This document shows, one piece after another, positions 18,329 to 26,916 of a DNA stretch of 37,421 nucleotides; position 1 is the first letter of the stretch, and the number at the start of each line of letters is the position of its first letter. The notes under the pieces are model-generated. The model was not told the origin of the DNA, did not search any database, and saw nothing but the letters and a program-made list of their open reading frames with translations. Source of the DNA: Acidobacteriota bacterium (lineage in GTDB: Bacteria; Acidobacteriota; Terriglobia; Versatilivoradales; Versatilivoraceae); assembly GCA_009841055.1 (NCBI GenBank), contig VXMN01000197.1, positions 1-37,421 of the forward strand, read 5' to 3'. Position numbers and translations under genes: made by a program.

Positions 18329-19144
18329 ATGAGGCAAGCTATGGGAACCGGCGTGACCTTGCCGGAGGGTTTTGAAGAAACCATGGCCATCCCCAACGCC
18401 GCCGAGCGGCTGCGGGAGGCCAGGGAAGTCGGCGATCGGCTGCTGGGCGCGGGGATCCCGTTGATGGATCACCCCGACCACTACGCGATCTTCTCGGAGC
18501 CGCCCCGGCTGCTGGCGGAGCCGCTGAGAAGCCTGGGGTACGTGGTCGGATCGGACAACCGCTGCTATCCCTCCCCGGTGGACGGTTGCGACTACATCAA
18601 CGTGGCGGCCTCGCTGCCGGAAGTCAGTCCGGCCCGGGAAAAGGGCTGGCCCGACCACATCGCCGTGGTTCATCCACTGGACGAGACCGGCTATAGCCGC
18701 ATGATGGACCAGGGGTACGGAAATCCTTTCATCCATCACATCACCTGGGGCATCCGGCCACCGGCCGAGGCTCCCGACGATGAGGTTGAATTCGGCGGCA
18801 GCCTGATTTCCCGGATGGCTGAGATTCGGGAACGGATCCGGGAGCTTCTCCGGGAAGACCCGGGCACCCTGATCATGGCTCTCCCCGGCAGGGTGGCCGA
18901 GGCTCCCGGGTTTCAGGCCCAACTGGCCGCCTCCTTGGATGGAACCCCCGAAGACGAATACCAGGTGGAAGTGATGGAAGGGGGCGGATACCTCCTGCAG
19001 TTCTTCGTATTGACGGGCGGTCGGATCGAGGTGGCTCTCAGAGTCGGAACCCGCCAGACCTTCAACCCCAAGAGCGTCCACAAGATCTCCAGGGACGAGT
19101 TGAGCGTGGACCAGGGGCGGGCTGCCGGTTCGGAGACCATGTAA
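18329..19144 (+). CDS. Unrecognised protein, possibly VOC-like
   Basis: Soluble protein of 271 aa that I do not recognise. It has no signal peptide or membrane segment. The middle part (YVVGSDNRCYPSP, WPDHIAVVHPLDETGY, NPFIHHITWGI) has a His-rich beta pattern vaguely like vicinal-oxygen-chelate (glyoxalase) domains, but no full metal triad can be assigned. An acidic helical region (GGSLISRMAEIRERIREL) and a C-terminal beta pair follow. TTG 18326, ATG 18329 and ATG 18341 are all possible starts; AAGGGA stands close before 18329, and GAGG stands at a better distance before 18341. It lies 71 bp after the DUF1501 gene and 57 bp before gnd on the same strand, so cotranscription is possible. The frame shows normal coding character throughout. 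Confidence 0.75.
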   Translation: MRQAMGTGVTLPEGFEETMAIPNAAERLREAREVGDRLLGAGIPLMDHPDHYAIFSEPPRLLAEPLRSLGYVVGSDNRCYPSPVDGCDYINVAASLPEVSPAREKGWPDHIAVVHPLDETGYSRMMDQGYGNPFIHHITWGIRPPAEAPDDEVEFGGSLISRMAEIRERIRELLREDPGTLIMALPGRVAEAPGFQAQLAASLDGTPEDEYQVEVMEGGGYLLQFFVLTGGRIEVALRVGTRQTFNPKSVHKISRDELSVDQGRAAGSETM

Positions 19145-19201
19145 CTACGGAAGAGTCCTGCCGCTGCACTCCTGTCCTTTTTCCCGAACAGAAAACATCG
19201 C

Positions 19202-20722
19202 ATGGCTCAAAGCTCTAGCGCGGACGTGGGGCTGATCGGTCTGGCCGTTATGGGCCAGAATCTGGCCCTGAACATGGCCGACCACGGATTCAGGGTGGCG
19301 GTCTACAACCGTACCCGATCGGTCATGGAACGGTTCGTAGCCGACAACCCCGAGACTCCCGGCGGGCTGGTGGCGTGCGCCACCCTGGCGGATTTTGCGG
19401 CAGTCCTCGAGAAACCGCGGAAGGTGATCATTCTGGTCAAGGCCGGGCCGGCGGTGGACCGTGTGATCTCAGATCTCCTGGAGGCGGGCATCGAGCGCGA
19501 CGACCTGGTGGTGGATTGCGGCAACAGCCTCTGGACCGACACCATCCGCCGGGAGCGGGAATATTCGGGCCGTTGCCTCTTTTTCGGGTCGGGAGTATCC
19601 GGAGGGGAATTGGGGGCGCGCTTCGGACCCTCACTGATGCCCGGAGGGCAAGCCTCGGCCTGGAAGCACCTGGAGCCGATCTGGAACAGTATCGCAGCCA
19701 AGGTGGACGAGGCCAGCGGCAGGCCTGTCGAGACCGCAGAGCCCGGAAAGCCCGCCCGGGGAGGGGTGCCCTGCGCCGTCTACATCGGGGAGAACGGAGC
19801 CGGGCACTATGTCAAGATGGTCCACAACGGCATCGAGTACGTGGACATGCAGCTCATCTCCGAAGCCTACTTCCTCCTCAAGAAACTGCTGGACTTGAAG
19901 TCGGATGAGTTGGCGGCGATCTTTGCCGAGTGGAACCGGGGGGACCTCGATTCCTATCTGATCCAGATCACGGCGGAAATCCTGCGCCAGCCCGATCCTG
20001 CCGCCCCCGGCGGATTCCTGGTGGATCGCATCCTGGACGCGGCCCAGCAAAAGGGCACGGGAAAGTGGACCAGCGGGAACGCCCTGGACATGGGGATTCC
20101 AGCCAACTCCATCGCCGAAGCCGTCTTTGCCCGCTACCTCAGCGCCCTCAAGAGCGAGCGCGTGGAAGCTTCCAGGCAACTGTCGGGGCCCGCCTTCAGC
20201 TACCGGGGCGACCGCAATGAACTGATTGCCGCCGTCCGCGACGCTCTCTACTGCTCCAAGATCTGCGCCTACGCTCAGGGTTTTCAGCTCATGCGGCAGG
20301 CCCAGGTCGAGTACCGCTGGAAGTTGGATTTCGCCTCCATCGCCAGGATTTGGCGGGGCGGGTGCATCATTCGCGCGCGCTTCCTGCAAAAGATCACCGA
20401 GGCCTACACTCGCGATCCCGGCCTGGTCAACCTGATGCTGGATCCCTATTTTGAGGAGCAGATCCGGAAAGGGCAGGACCATTGGCGCGAGGTGGTCAGC
20501 CTGGCCGCCCGGGCGGGTCTGGCGGCTCCGGCTTTCATGTCGGCCCTGGCCTACTACGACGGCTACCGATCCGAGGTTCTTCCCGCCAATCTCCTGCAGG
20601 GCCAGCGCGACTATTTCGGCGCCCACACCTACGAGCGTATCGACCAGCCTCGCGGCGCCCGCTTCCACCTGGACTGGCCCCATCCCGAGCGTCCGCAAAT
20701 TCCCATCGATTCCGGCGGGTAA
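19202..20722 (+). CDS. gnd: 6-phosphogluconate dehydrogenase, decarboxylating
   Basis: Oxidative pentose phosphate enzyme: 6-phosphogluconate + NADP+ to ribulose 5-phosphate + CO2 + NADPH, cytosolic. The N-terminal Rossmann motif is GLAVMG (13-18). Substrate and catalytic signatures are [39 protein letters not shown] (catalytic Lys in YVKMVHNG) and [18 protein letters not shown]. The C-terminal clamp is [13 protein letters not shown]. The protein is 506 aa, longer than the usual 470-480. Part of the excess is an insert just before the [10 protein letters not shown] segment ([10 protein letters not shown]). The start ATG at 19202 gives the exact Rossmann N-terminus, with only a weak ribosome site. 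It converges on the FMN reductase gene, 38 bp apart. Confidence 0.96.
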   Translation: MAQSSSADVGLIGLAVMGQNLALNMADHGFRVAVYNRTRSVMERFVADNPETPGGLVACATLADFAAVLEKPRKVIILVKAGPAVDRVISDLLEAGIERDDLVVDCGNSLWTDTIRREREYSGRCLFFGSGVSGGELGARFGPSLMPGGQASAWKHLEPIWNSIAAKVDEASGRPVETAEPGKPARGGVPCAVYIGENGAGHYVKMVHNGIEYVDMQLISEAYFLLKKLLDLKSDELAAIFAEWNRGDLDSYLIQITAEILRQPDPAAPGGFLVDRILDAAQQKGTGKWTSGNALDMGIPANSIAEAVFARYLSALKSERVEASRQLSGPAFSYRGDRNELIAAVRDALYCSKICAYAQGFQLMRQAQVEYRWKLDFASIARIWRGGCIIRARFLQKITEAYTRDPGLVNLMLDPYFEEQIRKGQDHWREVVSLAARAGLAAPAFMSALAYYDGYRSEVLPANLLQGQRDYFGAHTYERIDQPRGARFHLDWPHPERPQIPIDSGG

Positions 20723-20760
20723 TCCCATCCCGGCCGGCGCCGGACCGTCACAATCTTCGT

Positions 20761-21378
20761 TCAGGAGGACGACTGGAGGGTCCGTTCCGTCCGGGCGCCG
20801 CGCACCGATTGCTCCAGGGCTGCGCGTGGACAAGTGCGGTTGTCGATGTAGTCCATCAGGTGGGTAGCCAGGCCGCGAATCCGCTTTTCGATGGCCGCAT
20901 CCAGGCACCGGCCTTCCCCGTCGAAGACCTTGTGGACCCGGGCGACCGAGACCGGTCCCGGCAGAACAAAGGCTCCCACGTGGGAGCAGACGCTGCCCAG
21001 GTGCTCCAGCGCCTTGACCGCGCCGATCTGGCCGGCCGCTGCCCCCAGCAGGGCCACCGGCTTGCCGGCCAGGGTGGAGGGGAATCCCAGGTTCTCGATG
21101 AACCGCTTCATGGCGCTGCTGTAGCTGCCGTGGTATTCGGGGGTGGCCAACAGGATCCCGGCAGCCCCCCTGACCAGGTCCTGCGCCTTGTGGGTAGCCT
21201 GCGACGGGCCCTGCCCCGGAAAGGGAAAATCAGTGGTGGAGAGATCGATCAGGTCCACCTGGACCCGGTGCCGGACCTGTAGCTCATCGATAGCCAGGGC
21301 CAGCACCCTGCGAGTGTAGTTGTTGGGACGCGAACTGCCCGACGCGGCCAAAATGTGAAGGGGTTCATCGCAATCCAT
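20761..21378 (-). CDS. NADPH-dependent FMN reductase (flavodoxin fold)
   Basis: Flavoprotein of 205 aa that probably reduces FMN, quinones or similar acceptors with NAD(P)H in the cytosol. The N-terminal phosphate-binding loop is ASGSSRPNNYTRRVL (12-26), and the flavin-binding segment TPEYHGSYSSAMKRFIENLG sits near 79-98. GKPVALLGAAAGQIGAVKALEHL matches the conserved second half of the NADPH_dep_FMN_red family (ArsH/ChrR/azoreductase-like). No Cys pair or extra domain is present. A short C-terminal tail rich in Arg and Ser is non-conserved. It lies downstream of ispH on the same strand, 131 bp away, so it may have its own promoter. The electron acceptor cannot be told from sequence. Confidence 0.9.
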   Translation of the reverse strand: MDCDEPLHILAASGSSRPNNYTRRVLALAIDELQVRHRVQVDLIDLSTTDFPFPGQGPSQATHKAQDLVRGAAGILLATPEYHGSYSSAMKRFIENLGFPSTLAGKPVALLGAAAGQIGAVKALEHLGSVCSHVGAFVLPGPVSVARVHKVFDGEGRCLDAAIEKRIRGLATHLMDYIDNRTCPRAALEQSVRGARTERTLQSSS

Positions 21379-21509
21379 TGAGAATTTTCTCTCTGAGGCG
21401 ATAGCCGGCCACGACCGGTTCGCCCGATTGGCCTTTTGCCTGTCCTGGGGATAATCTGAAATGTGGCGGCGCAGTCAAATCAATCGTGAGTGTGTGGAGG
21501 GCGCACCGC

Positions 21510-22448
21510 TCAATGGGCCGCGATCTGAACCAGTTCCTGGGGGATGGCGAACTGGACGCGCTCGTCCTCGAGTTCCAGACCCTCCACCTCGACGGCCCGG
21601 GAGGATTTCAGACGGTCCACCACCTGCAGGACGATCTCTTCCGGAGCCGAGGCGCCGGCGGTCACCCCTACCACCTCGGCCTGTTCCAGCCACTCCGACC
21701 GAATCCCGGTTTCATCGTTCACCAGGTAGGCGGGTACGCCCGCCGCTTGAGCCGCTTCCGTCAGGCGCTGGGAGTTGGAACTGTTGGAGGATCCTACCAC
21801 CAGCATGAGGTCGACGTGTCGGGCCACTTCCTTGACGGCGTTCTGGCGGTTCTGGGTGGCGTAGCAGATATCGTCCTTGGGAGGGGAGGTCAGCCGAGGA
21901 TAGCGGGCTCGCAAGGCCTCGACGATCTGAGCCGTATCGTCCAGGCTGAGGGTGGTCTGGGTCAGAAAGACCACCTTGTCGGGATTGGAGACCTGCAGGG
22001 TTTCGACATCCTGGACGGAGCTGACCAGGTGCATGGGGGCTTCGCCCATGGTCCCGTCGACTTCATCGTGGCCGGGGTGGCCGATCAGGACCAGGGAATA
22101 TCCCTCCCGGGTAAACCGAATGGCTTCCAGGTGGACCTTGGTGACCAGGGGACAGGTGGCGTCCACCACCTGAAGCTGCTTGCGTTCGGCCAATCGGCGG
22201 ACAGCCGGGGAAACCCCGTGGGCGCTGAAGATGCAGATGGAACCGTCCGGGACCTCCTCCAGGCAGTTCACGAAAACGACCCCACGGCCGCTGAGGCGCC
22301 CCACCACGTGGCTGTTGTGGACGATTTCGTGGAAGACGTAGATGGGCGGAGGGAGAAGATCCAACGCCTGCTCTACCACTTCGATGGCGCGGACCACCCC
22401 GGCACAGAATCCCCTGGGATTGGCCAGAATGATTTTCCTGATGGGCAC
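21510..22448 (-). CDS. ispH: 4-hydroxy-3-methylbut-2-enyl diphosphate reductase IspH (LytB)
   Basis: Last step of the MEP isoprenoid pathway: reduces HMBPP to IPP and DMAPP using a [4Fe-4S] cluster. Cluster cysteines are C15 (PRGFCAGVVRAIE), C99 (DATCPLVTKVH) and C195 (ICYATQNRQ). Substrate-binding residues are H44, H77 (SAHGVSP), H127 and E129 (GHPGHDEVDGT), plus SSNSSNSQRL. The start is the GTG at 22448: it has AAGGA 8-9 bases upstream, gives the family N-terminus (PIRKIILANPRGFC) and a normal 312 aa. The open frame extends leftward to 22673, but that adds about 75 non-family residues. The upstream neighbour is a repeat-rich, gene-free region. Needs reduced ferredoxin or flavodoxin; two ferredoxins are encoded further right. 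Confidence 0.95.
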   Translation of the reverse strand: MPIRKIILANPRGFCAGVVRAIEVVEQALDLLPPPIYVFHEIVHNSHVVGRLSGRGVVFVNCLEEVPDGSICIFSAHGVSPAVRRLAERKQLQVVDATCPLVTKVHLEAIRFTREGYSLVLIGHPGHDEVDGTMGEAPMHLVSSVQDVETLQVSNPDKVVFLTQTTLSLDDTAQIVEALRARYPRLTSPPKDDICYATQNRQNAVKEVARHVDLMLVVGSSNSSNSQRLTEAAQAAGVPAYLVNDETGIRSEWLEQAEVVGVTAGASAPEEIVLQVVDRLKSSRAVEVEGLELEDERVQFAIPQELVQIAAH

Positions 22449-22681
22449 GGATGTTTTCCTTGCGGTGTGATCTCCTCCGGGGCCTGCGGCAGGCAACCGG
22501 GCCAATGTAGCATGTTTCCCGAAGCAGAAGCAATCGGGCTCGGAGGCGCGGGCGGGGCGGAAGCGCCGGTAGGGGCAGTATGCGGGCGGGACACCCTCGT
22601 TTCCGGGCAGATTCGGTGGTCGAGTGGAAGCGACCCGTCGTCTGGAGATCAATATTTTTTTCAAAATTAACATCGATGCAC

Positions 22682-22699
22682 AGGATGCACAGGATTAAC
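22682..22699. repeat. short direct repeat, copy 1
   Basis: AGGATGCACAGGATTAAC matches 22846-22863 in 17 of 18 positions, same orientation. The immediately preceding bases (ATGCAC) repeat the same word, so the unit GCACAGGAT is locally doubled. Confidence 0.65.
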
Positions 22700-22796
22700 G
22701 GGACGAGAGGTTCCTGCACAGGAAGCTGGCTCTGCAGATGATCCGTTACGGGCCTAAGGATGCCCAGGATTGCAGGACGTCAGACTCCCAAGACCA

Positions 22797-22860
22797 AATC
22801 CTGTATATCCTGTTCATCCATGTAGTTGAATAAACATGGATAGGCAGGATGAACAGGATT
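22797..22860. repeat. imperfect inverted repeat, 27-bp arms
   Basis: Arms 22797-22823 and 22834-22860 pair in 22 of 27 positions; the 10-base spacer contains AGTTGAATA. Arm ends AATCCTGT and ATCCATGT match exactly. The right arm overlaps the second copy of the AGGATGAACAGGATTAAC direct repeat (22846-22863). Long hairpin potential on both strands and no T-run, so more likely a palindromic repeat element than a terminator. Confidence 0.75.
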
Positions 22861-22893
22861 AACAACGTCCCCTATTCACGTCTCCTACCTTCG

Positions 22894-22969
22894 GAATTTT
22901 GCAAAAGGCCCAACTCATCAATCCGTTGATTTGTGTTCATTCGTGTCCATTCGTGGTTCGTCGTTCTCC
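22894..22969. repeat. dispersed intergenic repeat, copy 2
   Basis: Partner of the 76-bp repeat at 10013-10088. The 59-base core (22911-22969) differs at only 4 positions from the first copy; the left 17 bases are more diverged. Both copies sit in large divergent intergenic gaps near other palindromic repeats. Confidence 0.8.
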
Positions 22970-23238
22970 TTCCGATCCTTGGCCGATCCCCCTCGATCCT
23001 TCTCCAAGTCCTAAGTGGCCCTTCGTCGTCCTTCGTGAATGACTCTTTTTTGCCTCCGGGAGATGACCCTCGATTGTTTCGAACAGGGCAATGGAGCCCG
23101 TTTTGCTGTCGAGACGTGTGTTCTACAAAGTGATGGAATTGGCGCGACGCCAGTGCTACGCTTGACCCGCTCAAAGGTCTCGGTTTCGGACTGGTACCGA
23201 CGGGACGTACCACTACTGCCAGGGAGGGTTTGCACCAT

Positions 23239-24294
23239 ATGCTGATTGTCGATTCCCACGTCGATATTGCTCACAATGCCCTTGAATGGGACCGGGACCT
23301 GTTGCAGAGCATTGCCGCGATCCGGGAATCGGAAGCCGGCATGGGCCAAAAGGGCCGGGGCCTCAACATGGTCAACTACGAAGAGCAGCGCCGGGGAGAC
23401 ATAGGGCTCTTTTTCGTTACGGTTGCCTGCCGGATCGCGTCGATGGGGAAACGCTTCTCCGGCGTGCGAAACCAGGATATCGCCTACGCCAAGTGCCGCG
23501 GCGAGCTGGCTTACTACCGCCTGATGGAGGCCAAGGGCATGCTCCGCCAGATTCGGGACCGCCAGGATCTGGAGGCTCACTTGAAGGACTGGGGCCGGGA
23601 TTCCGGGTCCACGCCCCTGGGGTTCGTGCTCACCATGGAAGGAGCCGACGGCATCGTCTCTCCCGAGCAGGTTCCCGAGTGGTGGGATGAAGGTCTGCGG
23701 GTGGTGAGCCTCTGTCACTACGGCGTCAGCAGTTATTCCCACGGGACCCAGGCTCCGGGTGGCTTGACCCCCCGCGGGCGTCCCCTGTTGAAAGCGCTGG
23801 AAGCGGCCGGCATGCTGCTGGACCTGACCCATCTGGCCGATCAGGCCTTCTGGGAAGCCCTGGACGCCTTCGGGGGCCGGGTGCTGGCCACCCACAACTG
23901 TTGCCGGGCCCTCTGCGACCATGACCGCCAGTTCGAGGACAGCCAGATCCGCGCCATCGTGGAACGCGCCGGGGTGATCGGGGTGGCCCTGGACGACTGG
24001 ATGCTCTCACCCTTGTGGGACCGCCAGGCCATGGACAACAGCGGCATCACGCTGGAAACGGTGGCCGACCACATGGACCACATCTGCCAGGTGGCGGGCA
24101 ACTGCAACCACGTGGGGATCGGGACCGATCTGGATGGGGGCTACGGGAAAGAGCAGGCTCCCTGCGACATGGACACCATCGCCGACCTGCAGCGCATCCC
24201 CGAGATACTCCGGAGGCGAGGCTATGCCGACGCCGACGTCGCCAAGGTCATGCACGGCAACTGGATCGAGTTTCTCAGAAGCAGCTGGAATTGA
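23239..24294 (+). CDS. Membrane dipeptidase-family protein (peptidase M19)
   Basis: Zn-dependent dipeptidase family (renal dipeptidase fold, amidohydrolase-type TIM barrel), 351 aa. Metal ligands expected for the family are visible: HVD at residues 7-9 (DSHVDIAH), the bridging Glu in TMEGADGI, His in LTHLADQAF, His in LATHNCCRALCDH, and Asp in GIGTDLDGGYG. No signal peptide is present, so a cytosolic location is likely here. The ATG at 23239 is chosen because GGAGGG lies 10 bases upstream; the in-frame TTG at 23230 overlaps the ribosome site. Substrates in the family include L,D- and D,L-dipeptides and some beta-lactams; none can be assigned. First gene of a rightward group with the class V aminotransferase 50 bp downstream. 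Confidence 0.92.
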   Translation: MLIVDSHVDIAHNALEWDRDLLQSIAAIRESEAGMGQKGRGLNMVNYEEQRRGDIGLFFVTVACRIASMGKRFSGVRNQDIAYAKCRGELAYYRLMEAKGMLRQIRDRQDLEAHLKDWGRDSGSTPLGFVLTMEGADGIVSPEQVPEWWDEGLRVVSLCHYGVSSYSHGTQAPGGLTPRGRPLLKALEAAGMLLDLTHLADQAFWEALDAFGGRVLATHNCCRALCDHDRQFEDSQIRAIVERAGVIGVALDDWMLSPLWDRQAMDNSGITLETVADHMDHICQVAGNCNHVGIGTDLDGGYGKEQAPCDMDTIADLQRIPEILRRRGYADADVAKVMHGNWIEFLRSSWN

Positions 24295-24344
24295 TTTGCA
24301 GACGTAGGCAGGTTTGGCGCTCCCTGCAACTGCTTTGATGCGGA

Positions 24345-25496
24345 GTGACTGACATTTCGATGGAGATCGAACCACTCATTTCTCCGGATGCCTTTGTCGG
24401 CCTGGAGGGACTGACCCACCTTTGTACGGGCGGGGAGTCTCCCTGGATGAAGAGCCACCAGTCGGTCTATGCCGATTTCGCCCGCTTGAAGAGCTTGGGC
24501 TACGACGGGCGGGGAGAGGTGGCCGACCGGACCGAGGCCTGCCGGAAGAAGGTGGCCCGGTTGTGGAACGTTCCCGCCGACCGAGTCGCCTTCATGCCCT
24601 CGGCGTCGGAGGGAATGAACTGGCTGGCTCGAGGACTGGACTGGAACGCCGGGGACAATATCGTGACCACCGGCGTGGAGTTTCCCTCGGTGGCCTACGC
24701 CTGGCGGTCTTTGGAAACACGGGGTGTGGAGGTCCGAAGAGTTCCCCATTGCCGGTGGAAAGTCAGGGAAGAGGACCTGCTGGCCGCCGTCGACGACCGC
24801 ACCCGGGTGCTGGCCGTGAGCCATGTCAGTTTCTACACCGGTCAGTGCCTGGACTTGCAGCGCCTGGCGGAGGGCGCCTCGCGGCGTGGCGTCCTGCTGG
24901 CCGTGGACGCCACCCATGCCTCGGGCGTGGTGAAGGTTCCCGCAGGCGTGACCGACCTGTGCGTGAGCAGTTCCTACAAGTGGATGCTGGCCACCCATGG
25001 GGTGGCCCCTTGCTACCTGAGCCCGAGGGCCGAGAATCGCACGTCCGCAACCTGCTTCGGCTGGCGCAACCTGGTGGCCTGGCCCCGGGAACGCATGGAA
25101 GCTCTCCCGAATGTGCCGGTCCGATCCATGCCGGAGAAGATGGAACCCGGCAACCCCAGCCTGGTTTCGGTAATGTTTCTGAACAATGCCCTGAAGGTGT
25201 TGCTGAGCACGGGGATGGATTGCATCCAGGAGCATGCCCGGCAGTTGTCGGCAAGGATCGCCGCCGGACTGGACCGGCTGGGACACACCGTCATCACGCC
25301 CGGCCAGTCCGCAGCCCGCTCCGGAAATACCTGCTTCCTGTCCGACGAGTCGGGGTCGATTCGCGATCATCTCCGGAGCCGAAATATTCTGGTTTGGGGG
25401 GAGTTGGGCCGGGTGCGGATTTCCGGTCACCTCTACAACGGCAGCCGGGACGTGGACCGCCTGCTGGCGGCTTTGGCAGAGCATCAAAGTGGATGA
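24345..25496 (+). CDS. Class V aminotransferase / cysteine desulfurase-fold PLP enzyme
   Basis: Fold-type I PLP enzyme of 383 aa. The Schiff-base lysine is K212 in VSSSYKWMLATHGVA, the PLP-ring-stacking/Asp region is AVDATHASG (D188), and SASEGMN at 86-92 binds the cofactor phosphate. A cysteine-containing active-site loop as in NifS/IscS desulfurases is not evident, so an aminotransferase, kynureninase-like or isopenicillin-epimerase-like role is more likely than sulfur transfer. The GTG start at 24345 is used; ATG 24360 (MEIEPLI) is an equally good start and has GGAG 14 bases upstream. It sits between the M19 dipeptidase and the exported CinA-like gene on the same strand (gaps 50 and 67 bp). 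The substrate is unknown. Confidence 0.88.
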   Translation: MTDISMEIEPLISPDAFVGLEGLTHLCTGGESPWMKSHQSVYADFARLKSLGYDGRGEVADRTEACRKKVARLWNVPADRVAFMPSASEGMNWLARGLDWNAGDNIVTTGVEFPSVAYAWRSLETRGVEVRRVPHCRWKVREEDLLAAVDDRTRVLAVSHVSFYTGQCLDLQRLAEGASRRGVLLAVDATHASGVVKVPAGVTDLCVSSSYKWMLATHGVAPCYLSPRAENRTSATCFGWRNLVAWPRERMEALPNVPVRSMPEKMEPGNPSLVSVMFLNNALKVLLSTGMDCIQEHARQLSARIAAGLDRLGHTVITPGQSAARSGNTCFLSDESGSIRDHLRSRNILVWGELGRVRISGHLYNGSRDVDRLLAALAEHQSG

Positions 25497-25563
25497 TGTG
25501 TGCACCGCTCTCAGGCTCCCGTCGAGAAACACAGCTAGCGGGAATCCGTCGATTGGAGGAGTG

Positions 25564-26916
25564 ATGCAAGCTGGCCGAAAGTGGCTTTCTGTCGCTCTGG
25601 TTGTCCTGGTTTCATGGGGAAGCGCCGCTGGGGCTGTCCCTGCAGCCGCATCGGTGGAAAGGGTAGGAAGCCGGGAGAGCCTGGACTACTTCGTCATCGT
25701 CACCGGCAGCGAACTGCTCCAGGGTGTCTACGCCGATCAACACACCCAGTTCATCACCCGGACCCTGGGTCCCCTGGGATATCGCTGCCTGGGTTCGATG
25801 AGCATCGGAGACCTGCAGACGGACCTGTACCAGGCTCTGGATTTCGCTCGCGGGAAGGCTCCCCTGATCCTGACCACCGGCGGCCTGGGTCCAACCAGTC
25901 AGGACATCACCCGCAAGGTGCTCTCCGATTACACCGACATCGCCCTCGAGGAGCATCCCGGGGCCCTGGCCGATCTCAAGCGGAGATACGGAGGGGCGCA
26001 GGGAATCCTGCGGCCCGTGTTGCGCGGTCAGGCGCTGGCGCCTGCGAAGGGGACCTACCTGCCCAATCCCAACGGAACCGCGGTCGGGCTGGTTTTTGAC
26101 GACGGCCAACGCGTGATCGTGGCGCTGCCGGGACCGCCGCGAGAGCTTCGCCCCATGGTCAGGAACGAGTTGGTGCCCTATCTTTCGGAGCGTTTCGGGC
26201 TGCGCAAGGTGGGCCATTCCCTCACCATGCGGTTTGCGGGTATCGGCCAGTCCAGCATCGACCGGGTGATTCGAGACCATTTGAAGCTGCCGGAGGAACT
26301 GGCGGTCTGGTCTTCCTTCAACTCCAACCGCGTCGATATCACCTTCTCCTTCCCGGGCAACACGCCCCGGGAACTGGAGCGCCTGAGAACCCTGCAAGGC
26401 GAGCTGCTCCAACACATCGGCGAGTACATGTATTCCGACGCCGGTGCTTCGCTGGAGGATCGAATCTGGCAACTCCTGCAGCAAAGAGAGGTCTCCCTGG
26501 TGCTGGGCGAGATCGCCAGCGGGGGAGCGGTTTCCTCCAGTCTGCTGGCGGGTCGGGGAGAGTCCACCCGTTTTGCCGGGGCCTATGCGGCCGGGAGTCC
26601 TCGGGCCTTGAATCGGCTGTTGGCCGGCACGGGCGAAGCGGGCCCGGCTCCGTCGCCGGATCGCCTGGTCAGCATGCTGGCAAGACGAGCAGCGGAGAAG
26701 GAAGCGGGGGCCTGGGGACTGGTGGTGGGTCCGGTGGGTCTGGACGAGAGCGGGGCGGCGTCGGTCTGGATATCGGCCGGTTCGGTCAGCACCGGCTTCG
26801 CCTCCCGCAGGATCAACGTGAGAAAGGGTCGCCGGCTGCGCCGGGATCGGCTGGTGACCCATGCCTTGGACCTGCTCAGGCGGGAGTTGTCCAAAAAATC
26901 AGGACTTGCGCCATGA
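25564..26916 (+). CDS. CinA-like protein with signal peptide and degenerate C-terminal domain
   Basis: A 450-aa CinA/molybdopterin-binding family protein. The N-terminus is a Sec-type signal: basic n-region (QAGRK), hydrophobic core (WLSVALVVLVSWGSAAGA) and AXA-like sites near 24-30. A MoCF-type domain follows at about 41-205 (IVTGSELLQG, TTGGLGPTSQD at 104-114, LPGPPRELRPM at 188-198), then the CinA middle domain. In the C-terminal PncC-like domain the family AESCTGG motif reads GEIASGG (315-321), so the usual Ser is Ile; NMN deamidase activity is doubtful. The start is ATG 25564 with GGAGG just upstream; the left extension of the frame overlaps the aminotransferase gene. The stop overlaps the next gene by 4 bases (ATGA). 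Ordinary CinA is cytosolic, so export is the odd feature. Confidence 0.85.
   Translation: MQAGRKWLSVALVVLVSWGSAAGAVPAAASVERVGSRESLDYFVIVTGSELLQGVYADQHTQFITRTLGPLGYRCLGSMSIGDLQTDLYQALDFARGKAPLILTTGGLGPTSQDITRKVLSDYTDIALEEHPGALADLKRRYGGAQGILRPVLRGQALAPAKGTYLPNPNGTAVGLVFDDGQRVIVALPGPPRELRPMVRNELVPYLSERFGLRKVGHSLTMRFAGIGQSSIDRVIRDHLKLPEELAVWSSFNSNRVDITFSFPGNTPRELERLRTLQGELLQHIGEYMYSDAGASLEDRIWQLLQQREVSLVLGEIASGGAVSSSLLAGRGESTRFAGAYAAGSPRALNRLLAGTGEAGPAPSPDRLVSMLARRAAEKEAGAWGLVVGPVGLDESGAASVWISAGSVSTGFASRRINVRKGRRLRRDRLVTHALDLLRRELSKKSGLAP

Larger units (their letters stand above)
22449..23238. other. 790-bp gene-free divergent region, repeat-rich
   Basis: Separates ispH (leftward) from the M19 dipeptidase (rightward). 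It contains an AT-rich patch (about 22650-22672), two short direct repeats, a 27-bp-arm inverted repeat and the second copy of the dispersed 76-bp repeat. Open frames that cross it on both strands translate repeat DNA and lack protein-like composition. Promoters for both flanking genes should be here, but none can be assigned with confidence. Confidence 0.7.

Noticed and set aside
21486..22670. 394-aa plus-strand open frame opposite ispH
   Set aside because: ispH on the minus strand has all cluster cysteines and normal length; the opposite frame has no protein-like features.
22872..23213. 113-aa minus-strand open frame in the ispH-dipeptidase gap
   Set aside because: It is the translation of the dispersed repeat, with no conserved domain or ribosome site.
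25234..25563. N-terminal extension of the CinA-like frame
   Set aside because: It overlaps the aminotransferase gene out of frame; ATG 25564 with GGAGG and a signal peptide is better.
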